From contig JAEDFW010000032.1 in assembly GCA_016297855.1 (NCBI GenBank), forward strand, positions 1 through 16,285: a stretch of DNA of 16,285 nucleotides, given 5' to 3'. Below the pieces are notes generated by a model, which saw only the letters and a program-made list of their open reading frames with translations, did not search any database and was not told the origin of the DNA. Positions 1 to 5,670 of the stretch are shown piece by piece. Both the position numbers and the translations under genes were made by a program. Every line of letters starts with the position of its first letter. Within the stretch, counting starts at the first letter, position 1. This DNA comes from Oscillospiraceae bacterium (GTDB taxonomy: Bacteria > Bacillota > Clostridia > Oscillospirales > Oscillospiraceae).

Positions 1-44
1 ACGTTGTCGTCCACTTCTTTTCCACAATTATAGCATGTCTGCAT
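1..44 (-). CDS. 5' end of a zinc-ribbon protein gene, cut by the window edge
   Basis: Only the first 14 codons are inside the window, reading MQTCYNCGKEVDDN and then running off the left edge. An ATG at 44-42 is preceded by an AGGAGGG Shine-Dalgarno (60-54, 9 nt spacing) and a near-consensus promoter further upstream. The CYNCGKEV start, with Cys4 and Cys7, is the first half of a zinc ribbon as found at the N-terminus of many small Clostridia proteins, often membrane proteins whose second CxxC follows about 10-15 residues later. The rest of the protein is not visible, so no function can be given. It is divergent from dapF. Confidence 0.7.
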   Translation of the reverse strand, partial: MQTCYNCGKEVDDN

Positions 45-76
45 CCGGATTCACCCTCCTGTGCGCTGTTTTCCCC

Positions 77-105
77 ATTGTACGCGCCTTCGCGCCTGTT
101 GTCAA
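77..105 (-). promoter_or_regulatory. Promoter of the left-edge zinc-ribbon gene
   Basis: Read on the minus strand, TTGACA (105-100) is separated by 17 nt from TACAAT (82-77). This is a very good sigma-A type promoter placed about 26 nt before the SD of the gene starting at 44. It is back to back with the dapF promoter. Confidence 0.75.
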
Positions 106-134
106 TGCGGGGATCATTTCCTGGAGCATTTTTT

Positions 135-187
135 GCAATATTTAAAGCAATATTTTGCATTTACAAACGAGCCGAGAGCCATATAAT
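135..187 (+). promoter_or_regulatory. dapF promoter with AT-rich upstream repeats
   Basis: TTTACA (160-165) and TATAAT (182-187) are 16 nt apart, giving transcription from about 194 and a leader of about 25 nt. Immediately upstream of the -35 box, the 9-mer GCAATATTT occurs twice (135-143 and 147-155) in a strongly AT-rich block within GC-rich DNA. The position suits an UP element bound by the RNA polymerase alpha subunit, or a regulator site. The promoter call is good; the role of the repeats is inference. Confidence 0.65.
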
Positions 188-203
188 AGAAACAGAAGCA
201 CGA

Positions 204-211
204 AAAGGGGG
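204..211 (+). promoter_or_regulatory. RBS that fixes the dapF GTG start
   Basis: AAAAGGGGG-type purine run ending at 211, seven nt before the GTG at 219. Earlier in-frame ATG codons (from 78) lie upstream of the promoter and have no SD, so the GTG is the likely start. Confidence 0.65.
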
Positions 212-218
212 CGCGTGT

Positions 219-1067
219 GTGCATTTTACCAAGATGAACGGTGCGGGGAACGACTTTATCATCCTCGAGAATTTTGACCGCGCGCTCACGCACCAGTCGC
301 TGCCGTCAATCGCCCGCGCACTGTGCGACCGCTGCATGTCCATCGGTGCTGACGGACTGATGGTGCTCGAACCGGCGGAAAGCGGGAATGCGGATTTCCG
401 AATGCTGTTTTATAATTCCGACGGCTCGATGGGTGAAATGTGCGGTAACGGGGCGCGCTGCGTCTGCCGCTATGGCTATGAGCACGGGCTCTCGGGCGAA
501 GAACAGCGTGTGCAGACCACGGCGGGGCTTGTCACCGGCCGGCGCGTGGACGAGCGCAATTACCGTATCGCGCTGAATCTGCCGAGCGTGATCCGGCTGA
601 ATCAGGCGCTGACAGTGGACGGTGAGCAGATCGTCTGCGATTATGTCGAGCTGGGCAATCCCGGCATCCCGCACGCGGCGGTGCGCTGGCCGAATCTTGC
701 GGACGCGGATGAGAACATGCTGCGCGCATTGGGCAGAAAGCTGCGCTTTCACCCGGCGTTTGCACGCGGTGCAAACGTCAACTTCTATGAGATTACAGGC
801 CCGGACACGGTTCTGGAAAAAACGTATGAACGAGGCGTTGAGGACTTCACCTACGCCTGCGGCACAGGAACCGGTTCTGTCATCTCGGCGCTTACGCTGC
901 GCGGACTGGTCAGCGGCAGCAATGTGCGCGCGCGGATGCGCGGCGGTGAACTGCGTGTGGACGCGCGCGCGGAAAACGGAACCATTACATCACTGTATCT
1001 CACCGGGCCGACGCGGCTCGTGGCGGTGGGCGAAGCGCTGGAGGAGGCGCTCCTGCCCGTCGTATAA
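219..1067 (+). CDS. dapF: Diaminopimelate epimerase
   Basis: Converts LL-diaminopimelate to meso-diaminopimelate in the cytoplasm, the last step before lysine and the source of the peptidoglycan cross-linking residue. The GTG start gives 282 aa, normal for the family, and begins VHFTKMNGAGNDF as DapF proteins do. Both catalytic cysteines are present: Cys75 in EMCGNGARC and Cys214 in YACGTGTGS. The substrate-binding GNPGIPHA segment (about 145-153) and the ERGVED segment (about 204-209) are also seen. The N-terminal and C-terminal halves form the expected pseudo-symmetric fold. A cation symporter gene follows after 27 nt with no terminator between, so the two are probably co-transcribed. The assignment is very secure; only the start codon is a choice. 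Confidence 0.95.
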   Translation: MHFTKMNGAGNDFIILENFDRALTHQSLPSIARALCDRCMSIGADGLMVLEPAESGNADFRMLFYNSDGSMGEMCGNGARCVCRYGYEHGLSGEEQRVQTTAGLVTGRRVDERNYRIALNLPSVIRLNQALTVDGEQIVCDYVELGNPGIPHAAVRWPNLADADENMLRALGRKLRFHPAFARGANVNFYEITGPDTVLEKTYERGVEDFTYACGTGTGSVISALTLRGLVSGSNVRARMRGGELRVDARAENGTITSLYLTGPTRLVAVGEALEEALLPVV

Positions 1068-1094
1068 ACACGAATCAAACAGGGAGGAAAACGT

Positions 1095-2345
1095 ATGAAA
1101 AAGGGAAGCTTTCTGAAAAACTACGGTTTTTTGATCAGTATGCTGGTAGGCATTGTAGCCGGCTGCATCGTGGGCGCGGTGTGGCCCGGTGCAACGGCGC
1201 TTGAGCCGCTGGGCACGGTGTTCATCAATCTCATGTTCTGCGTGGTCGTGCCGATGGTGTTCTGCTCGATCGCGTCTGCCATTGCCAACATGAAAAGCGC
1301 GAAGCGCGCCGGCAAGGTCATGGGTGTAACGCTGGTGACGTTCTGCGTGACGGCGGCAATCGCCGCGCTTGTCATGTACGCGGTCGTGCGCTGCATTCCG
1401 ATCGTGAGCGGCCAGTATGAGGCTGTGGAAGGCGAGGTCGGCCAGACGCTCGGCGTTGCGGATATGATCATCAATTTCTTCACCAAGCCCGACTTCACCG
1501 AGCTGTTCAGCCGCCGGGCCATTCTGCCGCTCATCGTGGCAGCTATCCTCTTCGGCTTCGGTGTGCAGATGGCCGGCGGCGCGAAAACCAAGACCGCGCA
1601 GCTTCTGGCTGACGTGACCGAGTGCATCATGAAGACTGTCAAGATCATTACCTATTACGCGCCTATCGGCTTCTTCGGCTTCTTCGCGTATCTGGTGGCA
1701 ACCTACGGCCCCGAGATGATCGGCGACTACAGCCGCACGCTCATTATCTATTATGTGATGTGCTTTGTGTACATGTTCGTTTTCTTCCCCATCTACGCTC
1801 GCTTCGGCGGCGGTAAGGGCGGCGCAAAGGTGATGTTCAAGCACCTCTTCGCGCCCGCAGCGGTGTCATTCGGCACCTGCTCGTCGGTTGCGACCATTCC
1901 CACCAATATGGAGACGGCCGAAAAGACCGGCATTTCCAAAGACGTTTCCGAGATTGTTCTGCCCATGGGCGCGACGATGCACATGGACGGCTCGGCCATG
2001 TCGGCCATCATCAAGGTGGCGTTCCTGTTCGGCATCTTCGGGCAGGACTTCAACACCGGCCGTGCGCTTCTGGCCATTGTGGTCGCCGTGTTCTCGTCGG
2101 TTGCCATGTCCGGCATTCCGGGCGGCGGCGGTACGGGCGAGCTGGTGCTTTGCACCATCTTCTTCCCAGACCAGCTGGCCATTGCCTACCCCATCGCCAT
2201 TGCGCTGGGCAATCTGATCGACCCGCCCGCCACCATGGTCAATGCTGCCGGCGACTACGTCGTTTCGTTCATCGTCTCGAAATACGTCGACGGCAAGGAC
2301 TGGCTGCAGAAGAAGCTGCAGAAAACAGAAGAACTGACAAAATAA
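1095..2345 (+). CDS. Dicarboxylate/amino acid:cation symporter (SDF/DAACS family)
   Basis: A 416-aa inner-membrane secondary transporter of the GltP/DctA/SDF family (PF00375, TC 2.A.23), expected to import a small carboxylate or amino acid with Na+ or H+. The hairpin-1 serine motif (SSVATIPTN, 263-271), the TM7 cation motif (HMDGS, 296-300), the hairpin-2 loop (GIPGGGGTGEL, 340-350) and the TM8 motif (DPPATMVNAAGD, 376-387) are all present in order. Compared with archaeal GltPh, the arginine that reads the aspartate side chain (Arg397) is Ala379 here, and the cation-site Asn310 is His296, while Asp298, Asp376, Thr380, Asn383 and Asp387 are kept. The substrate is therefore unlikely to be glutamate or aspartate. 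Good SD GGGAGG just upstream. It ends the dapF transcript before a terminator. Confidence 0.9.
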   Translation: MKKGSFLKNYGFLISMLVGIVAGCIVGAVWPGATALEPLGTVFINLMFCVVVPMVFCSIASAIANMKSAKRAGKVMGVTLVTFCVTAAIAALVMYAVVRCIPIVSGQYEAVEGEVGQTLGVADMIINFFTKPDFTELFSRRAILPLIVAAILFGFGVQMAGGAKTKTAQLLADVTECIMKTVKIITYYAPIGFFGFFAYLVATYGPEMIGDYSRTLIIYYVMCFVYMFVFFPIYARFGGGKGGAKVMFKHLFAPAAVSFGTCSSVATIPTNMETAEKTGISKDVSEIVLPMGATMHMDGSAMSAIIKVAFLFGIFGQDFNTGRALLAIVVAVFSSVAMSGIPGGGGTGELVLCTIFFPDQLAIAYPIAIALGNLIDPPATMVNAAGDYVVSFIVSKYVDGKDWLQKKLQKTEELTK

Positions 2346-2357
2346 GCAAGCCTTTCC

Positions 2358-2387
2358 GCCCGGCGCAGTTTCGCGCCGGGCATTTTT
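2358..2387 (+). terminator. Rho-independent terminator after the dapF-symporter unit
   Basis: A perfect 9-bp stem (GCCCGGCGC at 2358-2366 with 2373-2381), a 6-nt loop and ATTTTT lie 13 nt after the symporter stop codon. Confidence 0.9.
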
Positions 2388-2401
2388 GCGGCTAACGCAT
2401 A

Positions 2402-2430
2402 TTGACGGCGGATGGCTCCGGAAATACAAT
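2402..2430 (+). promoter_or_regulatory. Promoter of the HTH/TPR regulator gene
   Basis: TTGACG (2402-2407) and TACAAT (2425-2430) are exactly 17 nt apart, between the preceding terminator and the regulator start. Transcription would begin near 2437, which rules out an in-frame ATG at 2402 as start. Confidence 0.75.
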
Positions 2431-2458
2431 AGCAACATCAGAACGTATGGAGGCAGCG

Positions 2459-3598
2459 ATGAACTACTACGGACAACTCATCCGCCGCGAGCGGCTGCGC
2501 CGGAATTGGAGTCAGGCGGGGCTGTGCAGCGGAATCTGCGCGGTATCCTATCTGTCGAAAATCGAGCAGGGACTGGCCGCGCCGTCAAACGAGGTTTTAC
2601 AGCTGCTGCTCGCACGGCTGGAGCTGACGCCGGATGTCATGGCGCTGCTTGATGCAAAGGCGTTGGCGGAGGATGGCTTCGAACTGCTCTTTTCCGGAAA
2701 TTTTGAGGCGCTGCGCGCGGCGTTTCGCGCCGTTGATGCCGAACGTTTTCGCGCCGCGCCGGAGTATCTGAGCCTGCGGCTGCTGCTTGCGCTGGCAGAA
2801 GGCAGCGGCACGCCGCTTGAACGGGAGCTGGAAGCGTGCATGGATACGCGCGAGCTCGCGCTGCAGAGGATTCTGCAGGGTCGTGACGCCGAGGCCATCG
2901 GCCTTCTGCCCAACGCCTACGCGCACTATTGCCTTGGTCTTGCGGAATATGAGTCCGGACGCTACACTGCATCGCTGGAAGCGCTGCAGACGGCGTATGA
3001 TCTGGCGGCCAGAGACGGCGCGGCGCATCTGATGCTGGAGTGCCGCGCGCTGATGGGCAGCTGCTACTGCAATCAGAAGAATCTTCCCTCCATGCAGGCG
3101 CACTACGCTGTGGCGCGCCGGCTGGCAAAGGCGCTGGACAAGCAGGATACGCTGCGCGCCATCGACTACAACACCGCTGCCGTGCAGATTGAAACGGGCG
3201 ACTACGAAAGCGCCTACGCATACTTTTCTGCGCGGCAGAATCCGGACGTCATGGCGCTGCACAAGCTGGCCATCTGCTGCGAAAAAACGGGCAGAAAAGA
3301 AGAAGCGCTCGCCGCGCTGGACAGAGCCGATGCAATGCAGTCCGGCTATCCCGCGCCGGAGCTGGCAAAGAAGCTGTGCGATCTTGTGCGCTGGCGGCTT
3401 GCACACGAGGATTATCTGTCTGATGCGGCGTATGGAGAATTGCTGCTGACCTGCTTCGAGCGCTGCCGCAAGGAGCTGCCCGCTGGCTACGCGTCGTTCC
3501 ACCTGCCATGGGTGCTGGAATGGTATCGGGCTACGCGGCAATACAAGAAAGCGTACCAGCTTCTTTCCGGTTTTCCTGATCAAAAGGATGAAACATAG
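2459..3598 (+). CDS. XRE-type HTH transcriptional regulator with TPR-like repeats
   Basis: A 379-aa predicted DNA-binding regulator. Residues about 7-60 form an XRE/Cro-type helix-turn-helix (IRRERLRRNWSQ, then VSYLSKIEQG as the recognition region). The remaining about 300 residues are helical with tetratricopeptide-like repeats, clearest around 155-225 (AHYCLGLAEYESGRY, ALMGSCYCNQKN) and 240-290. This plan resembles the RRNPP/PlcR-like and MalT-like regulators in which the TPR part senses a peptide or protein, but I see no signalling-peptide gene beside it. The ATG at 2459 has GGAGG at 2449-2453, and an upstream in-frame ATG lies in the promoter. Its own promoter and terminator make it monocistronic. 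The MFS gene downstream is the likely target, by position only. Confidence 0.85.
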   Translation: MNYYGQLIRRERLRRNWSQAGLCSGICAVSYLSKIEQGLAAPSNEVLQLLLARLELTPDVMALLDAKALAEDGFELLFSGNFEALRAAFRAVDAERFRAAPEYLSLRLLLALAEGSGTPLERELEACMDTRELALQRILQGRDAEAIGLLPNAYAHYCLGLAEYESGRYTASLEALQTAYDLAARDGAAHLMLECRALMGSCYCNQKNLPSMQAHYAVARRLAKALDKQDTLRAIDYNTAAVQIETGDYESAYAYFSARQNPDVMALHKLAICCEKTGRKEEALAALDRADAMQSGYPAPELAKKLCDLVRWRLAHEDYLSDAAYGELLLTCFERCRKELPAGYASFHLPWVLEWYRATRQYKKAYQLLSGFPDQKDET

Positions 3599-3602
3599 AT
3601 TT

Positions 3603-3650
3603 ACCCGGCATATTTTGGATAGATTTTCCCAAATATGCCGGGTTTTCTTT
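3603..3650 (+). terminator. Terminator after the HTH/TPR regulator
   Basis: A perfect 13-bp stem (ACCCGGCATATTT at 3603-3615 pairing with 3631-3643), a 15-nt loop and the tail TTTTCTTT follow the regulator stop by 4 nt. It separates the regulator from the MFS gene. Confidence 0.9.
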
Positions 3651-3658
3651 AATTTAGG

Positions 3659-3684
3659 CCTGCGCTATAATGAAGCGCAGGAGG
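3659..3684 (+). promoter_or_regulatory. MFS promoter -10, inverted repeat and SD
   Basis: A consensus TATAAT (3666-3671) lies within a perfect 8-bp inverted repeat, CCTGCGCT (3659-3666) and AGCGCAGG (3674-3681) with a 7-nt centre. The right arm overlaps the first bases of the AGGAGG SD (3679-3684). No good -35 box is visible 16-18 nt upstream (TTTTCT region). Transcription from this -10 would start at about 3678, leaving a very short leader. The repeat is a candidate operator, inferred to be for the neighbouring HTH regulator. Confidence 0.5.
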
Positions 3685-3691
3685 CGATGAG

Positions 3692-4942
3692 ATGAAACAT
3701 ACGCTATGGACGAAAAATTTCTGTCTGGTCACGCTGGCCACAGTGCTGGGCGCGGCGGGCGGTATCGCGGGCGGATTCGCGCTGTCGTTTCTGGTGTTTG
3801 ATGAAACGGGCAGCACATTGGCCGCAGCGCTGATCGTGGCGATTCAGCTCGTGCCGCATATGCTGTTGCCGCTGTTTATCGCGCCTCTCATGGACCGGCT
3901 GCCGCGCAAGGCGTTTCTGGTCGCCGGAGATGTGATCAACGGCGTCGTCTACGGCGCGATGGGGTTTTGGCTGCTGTTTTTTGAGTTTTCCTATGTGGGA
4001 TATCTTGTCATTTCGCTGCTGCTGGCGTGCCTGGGCTCGGTCGACCAGCTGGCATATAACAGCATCTATCCCGGACTCATCCCGGCGGGCATGGAGGAAA
4101 AGGGCTACGCGGTGTCGTCGATGCTCTACCCCGTACTGCAGGTCGTGATGATGCCGATGGCGGCAGTTCTGCTCGACGCGCTGGGGGTGTCGTGGCTGCT
4201 GGTGCTGCAGGGAGGGCTGTCTCTGTGTGCGGCGCTCACGGAGAGCTTTCTGCGCGTGCCGCGCACGCAGCTCAGGCAAGAACGATACAGCTTTGCTGCG
4301 TGGAAACACGATATCCGCGAGGCGGCGGCTTATTTGAAGCATGAGCGAGGGCTTTGCAGCATCTACGGCTATATGGCCGTAACGAACGGCGTGGGAAACG
4401 GGTATGCGCCCATTCTGGTCGCATTTTTCCGCACGATGCCGGGCATGACCGCCGCAATGTATTCGCTGTTTTCCGTGGCGGAATTTCTCGGCCGGACACT
4501 GGGCAGCGCCGTGCAGTACCGCGTGAAGGTCCCCGACAAAAAGAAGTTCGGCTTCGTGTTCTGCGTCTATCAGACGTATGAGGCGATGGATATGTGTCTT
4601 CTGTGGCTGCCGTATCCTCTGATGCTTGTCAACCGTGCGCTGTGCGGTTTTCTCGGCAGCAACAGCGCCATTATGCGCAGTGCCGCCGTACAGCGCTATA
4701 TCCCCGAACAGCTGCGTGCGCGCGTGAACGCATTTGATTCTGCGCTCATGACGTGTGCATGCTGCGTGTTTTCGCTTCTGGTCGGCGCGCTGGGAGAGGT
4801 GCTGGACTACCGCTGGTGTGTCACCGTCTGCGGGGCGGCTGCAATGGCGGCGTGCTGGCTGTTTATCTGGCGCGGGAGAAAAGAAGTCCGGCGCATTTAC
4901 GAAACGAAGCACGCCGCGCCGGAGAAGACCGGAGAGAAATAG
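3692..4942 (+). CDS. MFS transporter, probable efflux protein
   Basis: A 416-aa polytopic membrane protein of the major facilitator superfamily with about 12 hydrophobic segments. The loop 2-3 signature is DRLPRKAFLVAGD (68-80). The YNSIYPGLIPAG segment (about 127-138) and the QRYIPEQLRARVNAFDSA segment near residues 338-355 resemble the MFS_3/EntS-like exporters. The C-terminus (after about 395) is a short charged cytoplasmic tail. Substrate cannot be read from sequence; drug or metabolite export is the usual role. AGGAGG lies 7 nt before the ATG. It follows the HTH/TPR regulator but has a terminator and promoter of its own, so the pair is best read as regulator and regulated exporter. It converges with the SSB-like gene, with a 40-nt gap in which I see no convincing terminator. 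Confidence 0.85.
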   Translation: MKHTLWTKNFCLVTLATVLGAAGGIAGGFALSFLVFDETGSTLAAALIVAIQLVPHMLLPLFIAPLMDRLPRKAFLVAGDVINGVVYGAMGFWLLFFEFSYVGYLVISLLLACLGSVDQLAYNSIYPGLIPAGMEEKGYAVSSMLYPVLQVVMMPMAAVLLDALGVSWLLVLQGGLSLCAALTESFLRVPRTQLRQERYSFAAWKHDIREAAAYLKHERGLCSIYGYMAVTNGVGNGYAPILVAFFRTMPGMTAAMYSLFSVAEFLGRTLGSAVQYRVKVPDKKKFGFVFCVYQTYEAMDMCLLWLPYPLMLVNRALCGFLGSNSAIMRSAAVQRYIPEQLRARVNAFDSALMTCACCVFSLLVGALGEVLDYRWCVTVCGAAAMAACWLFIWRGRKEVRRIYETKHAAPEKTGEK

Positions 4943-4982
4943 GCCCGCATGTGCTCAGAACGCGCCCTTCGGCACACAGCGC

Positions 4983-5603
4983 TTATTGCGGATGTTCCAC
5001 TTCGCCTGCCGGTTCCGCGGTGGTCACGGAGACCTCATAGGCCGTGCGCGTTTCGCTGCGGTCGGGCAGGACTTTGATGTACTCGCGGCTTTGCAGCCTC
5101 CCCGTGCATGTGAGGACGGTGCCGACCGGATACTCTGCCGTCTGCTGGGCAAGCCGTCCCCATAAAATACAGGGGATGTAATCCGTGCGCCGGTAAGGAC
5201 GGTTCACGGCCAGCATCACGTCGCAGATCTCACGGCCCAACGGTGTGCGGCGCAGCACCGGCGGTTTGCAGATTGCGCCCGTGAGCGTCAGTTCATTTTC
5301 ATGTTCACGGTCCGTCGTGGTAACGGATTCGGCAAAAACGGAGATGATGAGCCTGCGGCCCGTCTCGGCCTTGGAGTTGAACGAACGGATCTGGCCGCTG
5401 ACGGCAATCTGGTACCCCTGAAACAGGTCCGCCTGCAGCAGCACGTCCTCCGCCGCGACGACAGGAAGAAGATCACAGGCGCCTGACAGCCGCGCGACTT
5501 CCAGCAGAAAGCGGTAAAAGTTTCGTTCATGGTTCGTATGAGACAGCACCGGTCGCTCTGCGAGGGTGCCGACAAGAGAAATACGGTTGGCTGTGTTTTC
5601 CAT
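4983..5603 (-). CDS. SSB-like protein with two OB folds
   Basis: A 206-aa protein made of two OB-fold units. The second (about 104-196) has typical SSB features: LTGAICKPPVLRRTPLGREI, MLAVNRPYRRTDYIPCILWG and GTVLTCTGRLQSREY. The first (about 6-96) is a divergent copy, beginning NRISLVGTLAERPVLSH and containing FYRFLLEVARLSG. It lacks the long acidic tail ending in DDDIPF that recruits partners to classical SSB, so it is probably an accessory single-stranded DNA binding protein of the kind seen in Clostridia rather than the main replicative SSB. The start ATG has GGTGG 5-6 nt upstream. A 9-bp inverted repeat overlaps SD and start codon. It lies 67 nt after ygiQ on the same strand with no terminator visible. 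Confidence 0.8.
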   Translation of the reverse strand: MENTANRISLVGTLAERPVLSHTNHERNFYRFLLEVARLSGACDLLPVVAAEDVLLQADLFQGYQIAVSGQIRSFNSKAETGRRLIISVFAESVTTTDREHENELTLTGAICKPPVLRRTPLGREICDVMLAVNRPYRRTDYIPCILWGRLAQQTAEYPVGTVLTCTGRLQSREYIKVLPDRSETRTAYEVSVTTAEPAGEVEHPQ

Positions 5604-5635
5604 TCTTCCACCTCATTTAGTTCGTATGGAAGAAT
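5602..5635 (-). promoter_or_regulatory. Inverted repeat over the start of the SSB-like gene
   Basis: ATTCTTCCA (5602-5610 on the plus strand) and TGGAAGAAT (5627-5635) form a perfect 9-bp inverted repeat with a 16-nt spacer. In the mRNA the downstream arm covers the end of the SD region and the first bases of the ATG, so a hairpin could mask initiation. As DNA it could instead be an operator. Function is inferred. Confidence 0.45.
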
Positions 5636-5670
5636 ATATGACGCAGCCGCGCGTGATAGTACTTGCCCTT

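Noticed and set aside
3599..3691. A signalling peptide gene for the HTH/TPR regulator, as in RRNPP systems
   Set aside because: The gap to the MFS gene holds only a terminator and a promoter; no small ORF with SD and signal sequence is present.
2597..4912. Long open frames on the minus strand opposite the regulator (2597-3583) and the MFS gene (3704-4912)
   Set aside because: They are rich in His, Arg and Gln, lack any recognisable domain and fully overlap well-supported genes. They are side effects of GC-rich codon use.
4943..4982. Bidirectional terminator between the convergent MFS and SSB-like genes
   Set aside because: Only a weak 5-bp TGTGC/GCACA pairing without a T-run is visible.
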